From Methylophaga sp. (lineage in GTDB: Bacteria > Pseudomonadota > Gammaproteobacteria > Nitrosococcales > Methylophagaceae), in assembly GCA_014762585.1 (NCBI GenBank), contig JABURN010000211.1, positions 1 to 5,120 of the forward strand: a stretch of DNA of 5,120 nucleotides, given 5' to 3'. The translations under genes and the position numbers were made by a program. Below, one piece after another: positions 1-5,120 of the stretch. How positions within the stretch are numbered: the first letter of the stretch is position 1; every line of letters begins with the position of its first letter. The notes beneath the pieces are model-generated. The model did no database searches. It was given only the letters and a program-made list of their open reading frames with translations, and was not told the origin of the DNA.

Positions 1-817
1 TCTGGAACAGACTCTGCAGGTTTTCGCCCACCAGACCGGTCAGGATCCCGGCAGCTGTGTACGTCACAGACATGGCCAGTACGTAGACCAGTGACAAACT
101 GAAAGCACGGCGGGTGGTGATTTTTTCACCTTCACCGACAATGACGCTGGACAGAATCGGGATCATCGGCAGCACACAGGGGGTGAAAGTCAGCAGTAGT
201 CCCAACCCGAGAAATCCCAGGAAAATCTGAATCATGTTGTCCTCAGCCAGTTTCTGCGCCAGTCGATCCTGTTCGCTGAGGGGGTTAGTGTCAGCATTTT
301 CTGCTTCGGCAGTTGCCACTGGAGGCAGCGGGTCGGTGCTTGATCCTGTGGCAAGCGGCAGGGTGAGTTCGACCTGTTGCACACTGGGCGGATAGCAAAT
401 GCCGAAAGTTTCAGAGCAGCCCTGAAAATAGGCTTTGAGCGTCAGTTGCTGAGCTGCCTGTGGACGTTTGAGCGGTAATTTCAGTTTCAGATCGTGATGA
501 TAAACCTCGACCAGGCCGAAGGTTTCATCATTTTTATTTTCTCCCGGCGGCAGAATAATGTTGCCCAGGCTGACATTATCATTGCCGATAATTTCAAAAC
601 GTAGTTTATCGCGATAGAGATAATTACCTTCCATCACCTGCCACTGGGCAATCAGGGTGTTGGCATCCTCGACTTCGGCGCTGAATTGAAAGGCTTCTTC
701 AACCAGTGGCGGTACATCATCAGACTGGCTTAGTCCCAGTCCTTCCAGGAATCCTGTCCGCGCATGAGCACTGGAGACCAGTACTAACAGACACAAAAAT
801 AAAATTTTTTTCATCAT
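1..817 (-). CDS. dsbD: Thiol:disulfide interchange protein DsbD, N-terminal part (3' end outside window)
   Basis: DsbD carries electrons from cytoplasmic thioredoxin across the inner membrane to periplasmic partners such as DsbC and cytochrome c maturation proteins. The 272 codons seen start with a signal peptide (MMKKILFLCL, hydrophobic core, likely cut after AHA at residue 19). A periplasmic alpha domain follows with the redox pair Cys134 and Cys141 in FQGCSETFGICYPP. A Pro/Ala-rich linker (about 155-180) leads into the first membrane helix, with the buried redox cysteine Cys214 in TPCVLPMIPIL, and a second helix near 238-258. E. coli DsbD is about 565 residues, so roughly half is present; the rest of the membrane domain and the C-terminal thioredoxin domain lie beyond base 1. 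Two adjacent ATG codons (817 and 814) are both possible starts; the purine-rich AGAG just upstream does not decide between them. The Cys pair is separated by six residues rather than the five of E. coli. Family assignment is secure. Confidence 0.95.
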   Translation of the reverse strand, partial: MMKKILFLCLLVLVSSAHARTGFLEGLGLSQSDDVPPLVEEAFQFSAEVEDANTLIAQWQVMEGNYLYRDKLRFEIIGNDNVSLGNIILPPGENKNDETFGLVEVYHHDLKLKLPLKRPQAAQQLTLKAYFQGCSETFGICYPPSVQQVELTLPLATGSSTDPLPPVATAEAENADTNPLSEQDRLAQKLAEDNMIQIFLGFLGLGLLLTFTPCVLPMIPILSSVIVGEGEKITTRRAFSLSLVYVLAMSVTYTAAGILTGLVGENLQSLFQ

Positions 818-899
818 TCTCTAAGGCTTGCCATCACAGTATTTAGCTAGACAATCTTAGCAGTGCGAAGTTACATCCGTCTGCTCCGGGGTATTCCTG

Positions 900-934
900 T
901 CGTCACAATGCTGTAATAATTGCCCCATTTTGAT
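900..934 (+). promoter_or_regulatory. Possible weak Pho box upstream of pit
   Basis: Two PhoB-like half-sites, TCGTCAC (900-906) and CTGTAAT (911-917), are separated by exactly 11 bases start to start, the period of PhoB binding sites. Together they match 10 of 14 positions of a doubled CTGTCAT. A possible -10, TTTGAT (929-934), lies 11 bases downstream. Alternatively, TGTAATAAT (912-920) could itself be an extended -10, in which case PhoB bound here would block rather than activate. The region is AT-rich and short, so chance similarity is possible. Confidence 0.3.
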
Positions 935-954
935 AAGCAACTGACGGTATTCAC

Positions 955-2604
955 GTGGAAATAAAAGATATCCATCAGCTAGAAAAACAGGCTTATAAAA
1001 AAAGCCATGGCGAACTCACCCGTATCGGACTGGCCCTGTTATTTATGGTGCTGGCGCTGGTCTACAGTTATAACATCAGCGGCGACGGCACCAGCAGTCT
1101 GATCCTTGCCATTGCAACGGTATTTGGTGCTTACATGGCGATGAATATCGGTGCCAATGATGTCGCCAATAATGTCGGCCCCGCAGTGGGATCAAAAGCC
1201 CTGACCATGGGCGGCGCGATCGTCATTGCGATGATTTTCGAAGCCGCAGGCGCCATTATCGCGGGCGGTGATGTGGTATCGACGGTGAAGAAAGGCATCA
1301 TCGATATCAATGGTTTTGGCGGTAAGGCCCAGGATTTTGTCTGGGCAATGATGGCGGCGCTGCTTGCTGCTGCCTTGTGGTTAAACCTGGCGACTTTTGC
1401 CCGGGCGCCGGTATCCACAACCCATTCCATTGTCGGCGGTGTCATGGGTGCGGGTATTGCCGCAGCCGGTTTCAGCATTGTTGACTGGGGCACGATGGGC
1501 GCGATTGCCAGCTCCTGGGTCATTTCACCGGTGATTGGCGGTGTGATTGCCATTATCTTTTTGTATGCCATCAAAAAAACCATCATTTTCCAGGATGACA
1601 AGATCACTGCCTCATCAAAATGGGTGCCGGTCTATGTCGCCATTATGGCCTGGGCTTTTGTCACTTATCTGGTTATCAAGGGACTGAAAAAAGTCTGGCC
1701 AGGCCTGACTGGCTTTATCAATGAGAGCCTGTCTCTGGGGATGGATTTCGGTTCCAAACCCAGCATGATTGATGCGCTTGTTATCGGTTTTGTGATTGGC
1801 GTTCTGGTTTATTTCCTGGTCAAACGTACGGTCAAGCGTCGCCTGCCCAAGTTGACCAATGACCGTGCCAGCGTCAATGTCCTGTTCACGATTCCGCTTA
1901 TTTTTGCTGCTGCCTTACTCAGCTTTGCTCATGGTGCCAACGACGTTGCCAACGCGATCGGGCCGCTGGCCGCGATTCATGATGCGCTCATCACCGGCGG
2001 TATTACTGCCGAGGCCGGTATTCCATTCTGGGTGATGGCGGTCGGTGCCTTTGGTATTGCACTGGGTCTGGCTTTATATGGTCCTCGACTGATTCGTACT
2101 GTCGGCGGCGAAATTACGGAACTGGATCAAATGCGGGCATTCTCGATTGCGATGGCCGCAGCCATTACCGTGATTATCGCCAGTCAACTGGGCTTGCCGG
2201 TGAGTACCACCCACGTCGCTATCGGTGCCGTGTTCGGTGTGGGCTTTTTGCGTGAATGGATGGATCGTGCCGAAAGTCTGGAAGATGAAATTGAGCAGGA
2301 TGAGCGTGAGATTCAGGAAGAAAAACGCCTGCTCAGCGCGCTGCGCAGTGAACTCAATGTGCTGATGGAGAAAAAAGAGAAAACCGTCAGTGATTATGAG
2401 CGTATTACCGATCTCTACCGCGCGATTGACGAAGAAAAAGGCACACTGAAAAAAGCCAAGAAAACGCTGAAAAAAGAGAAGAAGAGTCTGTACGTCAAAC
2501 GCGATATGGTGAAGAAAATCATCACCGCCTGGCTGATTACTGTGCCTTCGGCGGCCGTGCTGTCTGCCTGCCTGTTCTACACCATCAGGGGTGTGATGAC
2601 CTGA
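955..2604 (+). CDS. pit: Inorganic phosphate transporter, PiT family, with coiled-coil insertion
   Basis: Inner-membrane low-affinity phosphate permease of the PHO4/PiT family, in which bacterial members usually cotransport metal-phosphate with protons and related members use sodium. The family's inverted duplication is plain: GANDVANNVGP (66-76) with PVSTTHSIVGG (152-162) in the first half, and GANDVANAIGP (327-337) with PVSTTHVAIGA (415-425) in the second. Hydrophobic segments fill residues about 23-205, 222-242, 272-290, 308-430 and 520-545. Between the last two lies a highly charged helical stretch (about 433-518, Glu/Lys/Arg-rich, with a near-repeat TLKKAKK/TLKKEKK at 497-510) predicted to form a coiled coil; E. 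coli PitA has no comparable segment at that point as far as I recall. The start is GTG at 955, with only a weak ACGG ahead; an in-frame stop at 934-936 limits extension, and the next Met (residue 31) would cut into the first helix. No DUF47/PhoU-like partner gene precedes it. Substrate is inferred from the family and from the phoBR neighbours. Confidence 0.93.
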   Translation: MEIKDIHQLEKQAYKKSHGELTRIGLALLFMVLALVYSYNISGDGTSSLILAIATVFGAYMAMNIGANDVANNVGPAVGSKALTMGGAIVIAMIFEAAGAIIAGGDVVSTVKKGIIDINGFGGKAQDFVWAMMAALLAAALWLNLATFARAPVSTTHSIVGGVMGAGIAAAGFSIVDWGTMGAIASSWVISPVIGGVIAIIFLYAIKKTIIFQDDKITASSKWVPVYVAIMAWAFVTYLVIKGLKKVWPGLTGFINESLSLGMDFGSKPSMIDALVIGFVIGVLVYFLVKRTVKRRLPKLTNDRASVNVLFTIPLIFAAALLSFAHGANDVANAIGPLAAIHDALITGGITAEAGIPFWVMAVGAFGIALGLALYGPRLIRTVGGEITELDQMRAFSIAMAAAITVIIASQLGLPVSTTHVAIGAVFGVGFLREWMDRAESLEDEIEQDEREIQEEKRLLSALRSELNVLMEKKEKTVSDYERITDLYRAIDEEKGTLKKAKKTLKKEKKSLYVKRDMVKKIITAWLITVPSAAVLSACLFYTIRGVMT

Positions 2605-2620
2605 TTTAATACCCGTCATA

Positions 2621-2649
2621 CTGTCATCTAGGCGTCATCAAACAGTCAC
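2621..2649 (+). promoter_or_regulatory. Distal PhoB-like repeat array upstream of phoB
   Basis: Three half-sites, CTGTCAT (2621-2627), GCGTCAT (2632-2638) and CAGTCAC (2643-2649), are spaced exactly 11 bases apart, as in PhoB sites. An extra CCGTCAT (2613-2619) and CTGTCAG (2661-2667) lie nearby but out of register. No convincing -10 sits about 10 bases after the last repeat. The array may be an auxiliary PhoB site rather than a promoter element. It starts only 17 bases after the pit stop codon. Confidence 0.5.
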
Positions 2650-2670
2650 ACAAGCACTGCCTGTCAGAGG

Positions 2671-2686
2671 GTAAGTAGAGACTTAC
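2671..2686. repeat. Short perfect inverted repeat, pit-phoB gap
   Basis: GTAAGT (2671-2676) and ACTTAC (2681-2686) are perfect reverse complements around an AGAG loop. No T-run follows, so this is not an intrinsic terminator. A role as a minor operator or as a chance hairpin cannot be told apart. Confidence 0.3.
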
Positions 2687-2720
2687 ATCGCAACAGGAAT
2701 AGGGAAATCGGCGGTTCAGC

Positions 2721-2746
2721 CAATTGTTATCAAACTGTAACAATTG
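2721..2746. repeat. 9-bp dyad (operator-like) overlapping the phoB Pho box
   Basis: CAATTGTTA (2721-2729) and TAACAATTG (2738-2746) are perfect reverse complements with an 8-base centre. The dyad exactly brackets the two direct-repeat PhoB half-sites, so the same 26 bases carry both a direct and an inverted symmetry. It lies where the -35 region of the phoB promoter would be, which is a typical place for an operator. No regulator is identified. Confidence 0.5.
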
Positions 2747-2757
2747 CTTTGTATGAT
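2724..2757 (+). promoter_or_regulatory. phoBR promoter: Pho box plus -10
   Basis: Half-sites TTGTTAT (2724-2730) and CTGTAAC (2735-2741) have the 11-base period of a Pho box. A good -10, TATGAT (2752-2757, 5 of 6 to TATAAT), begins after exactly 10 intervening bases, the usual geometry of PhoB-activated promoters where the box replaces the -35. Transcription would start near 2764, giving a leader of about 28 bases. Autoregulation of phoB by PhoB is well known in E. coli and fits this layout. Confidence 0.65.
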
Positions 2758-2781
2758 GCAGCTGTCATTTTAACGACTGGG

Positions 2782-2787
2782 AAAAGG
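2782..2787 (+). promoter_or_regulatory. Ribosome binding site of phoB
   Basis: AAAAGG lies four bases before the ATG at 2792. The spacing is a little short, but it supports this start, which also gives the normal PhoB N-terminus. Confidence 0.6.
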
Positions 2788-2791
2788 CTTT

Positions 2792-3484
2792 ATGGCAACG
2801 AGTGTATTGGTAGTCGAGGACGACGTCGCAATCCGGGATATGTTGTCTTTCACCCTCAAACAATCAGGCTTCGCCTGCGAGGCAGTAGGCGATGGAGAAG
2901 CCGGGCTGGAAGCGCTACAGCATCATCAACCCGATATGATCCTGCTGGACTGGATGTTGCCCGGTATTGATGGTATCGAGTTTATTCGTCGACTGCGTGC
3001 CAACGAGTTTCTCGCCAATATTCCTGTGATCATGCTCACTGCCAAAGGCGAAAGTGAAGACATGGTGAAAGGTCTGGGCGTGGGGGCTGATGACTATATC
3101 AATAAGCCCTTTTCGCCACCGGAACTGATGGCTCGCATCAAGGCCGTGTTACGACGCTGTCAGCCTGCCGATTCAGAAGAAGCGCAGAAGCTGCAATTCA
3201 GCAATCTGGTCTTGGACACTAAAAGTCACCGCGTCACGGTTGATGACAAACGGGTGGAGCTGGGACCTACCGAATTCCGCCTGCTGCATTTCTTTATGAA
3301 AAACCCGGAACGCGCCTATGGCCGCTCACAGTTACTCGACTATGTCTGGGGCGATACGGTGTATATCGAAGAGCGTACTGTTGATGTTCATATCCGTCGT
3401 CTGCGCAAAGCCCTGGAACCCAGTGGTCATGACCACCTGGTGCAGACGGTTCGTGGCGTGGGTTATCGTTTTTCAGTTGATTAA
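2792..3484 (+). CDS. phoB: Phosphate regulon response regulator PhoB
   Basis: Cytoplasmic OmpR/PhoB-family response regulator, 230 residues, about the length of E. coli PhoB (229). The receiver domain (residues 4-120) shows the acidic pair near Asp10/Asp11, the phosphoacceptor Asp53 in LLDWMLPG, the switch Thr83 in MLTAKGE and the conserved Lys105 in INKPF. The winged-helix DNA-binding domain (about 133-228) keeps the recognition helix segment EERTVDVHIRRLRKALEP (193-210) and the C-terminal wing VRGVGYRF, nearly the sequence I know from enterobacterial PhoB. Once phosphorylated by the adjacent PhoR, it should bind Pho boxes such as those before this gene and before pstS and recruit RNA polymerase. 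Only 11 bases separate it from phoR, indicating one transcript. The promoter region contains its own likely binding sites, so positive autoregulation is inferred. Confidence 0.96.
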   Translation: MATSVLVVEDDVAIRDMLSFTLKQSGFACEAVGDGEAGLEALQHHQPDMILLDWMLPGIDGIEFIRRLRANEFLANIPVIMLTAKGESEDMVKGLGVGADDYINKPFSPPELMARIKAVLRRCQPADSEEAQKLQFSNLVLDTKSHRVTVDDKRVELGPTEFRLLHFFMKNPERAYGRSQLLDYVWGDTVYIEERTVDVHIRRLRKALEPSGHDHLVQTVRGVGYRFSVD

Positions 3485-3495
3485 CGGCGGCTTTG

Positions 3496-4785
3496 ATGCA
3501 ATGGGATAATTGGCGCCTGCTGACACTACTCAGTCTGGCCGGTTTCTGCGGCCTGTTGTTCGGCCAGATGATGACTTTCATGTTTCTGGCAGTATTGGTC
3601 TATGCCCTCTGGCTGCAGCATAACTGGAGCAAGCTCAGAAAATGGCTGGAAAAACCCAAGAAAAACCGTTCTCCCAGCGCTGAAGGGGTCATCGATGATG
3701 TCTGCCGTCAGATCGAGCAGATGCGCCAGCAGAACAGCAACCGCAAGAAAAAGCTGACCGGCTATCTGAAACGCTTCCAACAGGCCACGGCGGCGTTACC
3801 CGACGGGATCGTGGTGCTGGGGGAATATGGCGAAGTCGAATGGGCCAATCAGTCAGCGCGAGAACTGCTCGGCGTACGCTGGCCGCGCGATAACAACGTT
3901 CGGATCAATAATCTGATCCGCGATCCGGCATTTCAGTCTTTACTGGAAGACCCGCTCAAGCTGGGCAATGTGGTGACCGTTAAATCACCGCATGATGAAG
4001 CCATGCAACTGGAACTCAAAGTGGTGAGTTACATGGGGGCGGGCAGACTGTTAATAGCCCGCGACATCACACAAACCATCAAGCTGCAGCGTATGCGTCG
4101 CGATTTTGTGGCCAATGTCTCGCATGAACTCAAAACCCCGCTGACGGTATTGCGCGGTTATCTGGAAGCCTTCACCGAAGACACCGATCCCGACCAGTGG
4201 CGCGCAGCGTTACCGGCGATGCGTCAGCAAAGCGAACGCATGCATCTGATGATCAAGGATCTGCTGGTGCTGTCCCAGCTCGAGACCGGTGAGAAAGCGC
4301 TGCGGCGGATTCCCACCGATATCGGCAAGCTGCTGCAGTCCATCATCGAAGATGCCCGCTCACTGGAGCATTATCGCGACCACAAAATAGACCTTGAGCT
4401 GGGCACCGAACGCTGGCTGGTCTGTGATGTGGATGAAATCCGCAGTGCCATTTCCAACCTGGTCTTCAATGCGGTTAAGTACACACCGGCGGGTTGCCAG
4501 ATTCATATCAGCTGGCGGCTTGATGATGAGGGCGCCTGTCTGGAAGTCGCCGATGAAGGTGAGGGTATTGCGGAGCACCACCTGGAACGGCTCACTGAAC
4601 GTTTCTATCGCGTTGATAAAGGCCGCAGTAACGACAAAGGTGGCACCGGACTGGGTCTTGCGATCGTCAAACATGTGTTGCAGCGTCACGGCGCCAGACT
4701 CGAGATCAGCAGTGAGTTGGGTCAGGGAACCCGTTTTAAATGCTGTTTTCCAGCGACCATTGTGGTCGAGAAAATTACCGTATAA
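3496..4785 (+). CDS. phoR: Phosphate regulon sensor histidine kinase PhoR
   Basis: Inner-membrane histidine kinase that phosphorylates PhoB under phosphate limitation and dephosphorylates it in excess; 429 residues from ATG 3496, matching E. coli PhoR (431). A TTG at 3493 could add one residue, but the ATG is preferred. Two closely spaced membrane helices (about 8-23 and 25-42) leave almost no periplasmic loop, as is typical of PhoR, which is thought to read phosphate through the Pst transporter and PhoU rather than directly. A basic, helical linker (43-94) is followed by a PAS domain (about 95-190). The H box FVANVSHELKTPLTVLRGY has phosphoacceptor His210. The ATPase domain shows the N box SNLVFNAVKYTPAG (Asn325), the G1 box ADEGEGI (Asp353), the F box RFYRVDKGR, and the G2 box GGTGLGLAIVKH. 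All catalytic motifs are intact. It follows phoB by 11 bases with a weak GGCGG ribosome site. Confidence 0.95.
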   Translation: MQWDNWRLLTLLSLAGFCGLLFGQMMTFMFLAVLVYALWLQHNWSKLRKWLEKPKKNRSPSAEGVIDDVCRQIEQMRQQNSNRKKKLTGYLKRFQQATAALPDGIVVLGEYGEVEWANQSARELLGVRWPRDNNVRINNLIRDPAFQSLLEDPLKLGNVVTVKSPHDEAMQLELKVVSYMGAGRLLIARDITQTIKLQRMRRDFVANVSHELKTPLTVLRGYLEAFTEDTDPDQWRAALPAMRQQSERMHLMIKDLLVLSQLETGEKALRRIPTDIGKLLQSIIEDARSLEHYRDHKIDLELGTERWLVCDVDEIRSAISNLVFNAVKYTPAGCQIHISWRLDDEGACLEVADEGEGIAEHHLERLTERFYRVDKGRSNDKGGTGLGLAIVKHVLQRHGARLEISSELGQGTRFKCCFPATIVVEKITV

Positions 4786-4812
4786 CAACAGCTTGGCTCC
4801 GTTCTGACAGTG

Positions 4813-4868
4813 TTGTCATACAACTGTCACATTTCTTTCATATCCTTGTCACAGTCCGAATTCATACT
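4813..4868 (+). promoter_or_regulatory. pstS promoter: two tandem Pho boxes plus -10
   Basis: Four half-sites run in perfect 11-base register: TTGTCAT (4813-4819), CTGTCAC (4824-4830), CTTTCAT (4835-4841) and TTGTCAC (4846-4852). Each matches CTGTCAT at five or six of seven positions, and the AT-rich 4-base spacers are usual for Pho boxes. A -10-like CATACT (4863-4868) starts after exactly 10 further bases. Two consecutive boxes resemble the arrangement at the strongly induced E. coli pstS promoter. Transcription would start near 4875. Confidence 0.85.
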
Positions 4869-4876
4869 TTCCCAGC

Positions 4877-4908
4877 GCAAAACGTGAAACACGTTGCATT
4901 TTTCTTTT
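4877..4908 (+). other. Hairpin with T-rich tail in the pstS leader
   Basis: GCAAAACGTG (4877-4886) can pair with CACGTTGC (4890-4897) across an AAA loop, with two extra As bulged on the left arm; the core AACGTG/CACGTT is perfect. A T-rich run (ATTTTTCTTTT) follows directly. It lies within a few bases of the predicted transcript start, so it may be a 5' stabilising stem. Its shape also resembles a weak intrinsic terminator or attenuator, perhaps ending phoR read-through. Confidence 0.45.
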
Positions 4909-4913
4909 AACTT

Positions 4914-4918
4914 GGGAG
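4914..4918 (+). promoter_or_regulatory. Ribosome binding site of pstS
   Basis: GGGAG lies nine bases before the ATG at 4928. It is the strongest Shine-Dalgarno match in the window, consistent with high expression of a periplasmic binding protein, and fixes the start. Confidence 0.7.
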
Positions 4919-4927
4919 CTGAACAAC

Positions 4928-5120
4928 ATGTTCAAGAAAAACATCGCCCTGCTGGGTGCTGCCGTCACAATGGCATTCTCATCGGTTACATTCGCCGACG
5001 TTGACGCCAACCTGCCTGACTATGAAAAAGTCAGCGGTATTTCAGGAAACCTGTCGAGCGTCGGTTCTGACACGCTGGCTAACCTGATGACACTGTGGGC
5101 AGAGGAATTCAAACGTGAAT
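4928..5120 (+). CDS. pstS: Phosphate ABC transporter substrate-binding protein PstS, N-terminal part (3' end outside window)
   Basis: Periplasmic phosphate-binding component of the high-affinity PstSCAB importer. Only the first 64 codons are present. They begin with a Sec signal peptide: basic start MFKKN, hydrophobic core, and a likely cut after TFA (residue 23), leaving a mature end at [11 protein letters not shown]. The next stretch, [11 protein letters not shown] (40-50) followed by [11 protein letters not shown], is characteristic of Pseudomonas-type PstS; the Ser/Gly/Asp/Thr cluster belongs to the first phosphate-contacting loop of this family. The type differs from E. coli PstS at this point. 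A strong ribosome site and a double Pho box lie immediately upstream, so it should be strongly induced by PhoB at low phosphate. pstC, pstA, pstB and phoU would be expected further right but cannot be seen. Confidence 0.92.
   Translation, partial: MFKKNIALLGAAVTMAFSSVTFADVDANLPDYEKVSGISGNLSSVGSDTLANLMTLWAEEFKRE

Noticed and set aside
1131..1607. 158-codon minus-strand open frame
   Set aside because: It lies wholly inside pit, whose translation shows clear PiT motifs; the antisense product has no recognisable domain and arises from codon bias.
2074..2619. 181-codon minus-strand open frame
   Set aside because: It is antisense to the charged 3' part of pit; its His/Phe/Leu-rich product mirrors the Lys/Glu codons of the coiled coil and has no known features.
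2595..2628. GATGAC/GTCATC pairing after the pit stop, considered as a pit terminator
   Set aside because: The loop would be 22 bases and no T-run follows; the GTCAT copies are better explained as PhoB-like half-sites.
2749..2970. 73-codon plus-strand open frame overlapping the start of phoB
   Set aside because: It would begin in the phoB -10 region, lacks a ribosome site, and is an out-of-frame reading of phoB with an Arg/Gly-rich low-quality product.
4755..4767. Small hairpin GACCA/TGGTC at the end of phoR
   Set aside because: It is five base pairs long, lies within coding sequence and is followed by GAGAAAATT rather than a T-run, so it is not a terminator.
4360..4807. Opposed open frames over the 3' part of phoR (minus 4360-4788, plus 4394-4807)
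   Set aside because: Both overlap the PhoR ATPase domain, whose N, G1, F and G2 boxes are intact; neither has a recognisable domain or ribosome site.
1..5120. Search for CRISPR arrays, insertion sequences, tRNA genes, toxin-antitoxin pairs or a wholly new system
   Set aside because: All sizable coding space is taken by recognisable genes and the three gaps are under 200 bases, with only regulatory-type signals; nothing supports such elements.

Overview
The window looks like chromosomal DNA from a gammaproteobacterium. The genes are tightly packed, with moderate GC and ordinary codon use. PhoB and PhoR are close to the enterobacterial/pseudomonad type, and the start of PstS carries the [21 protein letters not shown] stretch I associate with Pseudomonas-type PstS. 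I cannot name a genus from the sequence alone.

Layout. Bases 1-817 (minus strand) hold the first 272 codons of dsbD, a periplasmic/inner-membrane thiol reductase, cut by the window edge. A 137-base gap (818-954) separates it from a divergent gene, pit (955-2604, plus strand), a low-affinity inorganic phosphate transporter with an unusual ~85-residue charged coiled-coil insertion before its last membrane helix. A 187-base regulatory region (2605-2791) precedes phoB (2792-3484). phoR (3496-4785) follows 11 bases later, so the two almost certainly form an operon. A 142-base gap (4786-4927) holds a clear tandem Pho box promoter for pstS, whose first 64 codons (4928-5120) run off the right edge.

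How it works together. Apart from dsbD, the window is a phosphate-acquisition locus. Pit gives constitutive-type phosphate uptake. PhoR (membrane histidine kinase) and PhoB (DNA-binding response regulator) sense and respond to phosphate limitation. PstS begins the high-affinity ABC uptake system, whose remaining genes (pstCAB, phoU) are presumably downstream, outside the window. Repeats resembling PhoB half-sites with an exact 11-base period lie upstream of pstS (four copies), directly upstream of phoB (two copies with a well-placed -10), farther upstream of phoB (three copies), and more weakly upstream of pit (two copies). This suggests the whole cluster is under PhoB control, including autoregulation of phoBR.

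I see no mobile element, CRISPR array, RNA gene or clearly new defence or metabolic system. The points most worth a second look are the coiled-coil insertion in Pit, the layered Pho box/dyad architecture before phoB, and a hairpin at the predicted 5' end of the pstS transcript.
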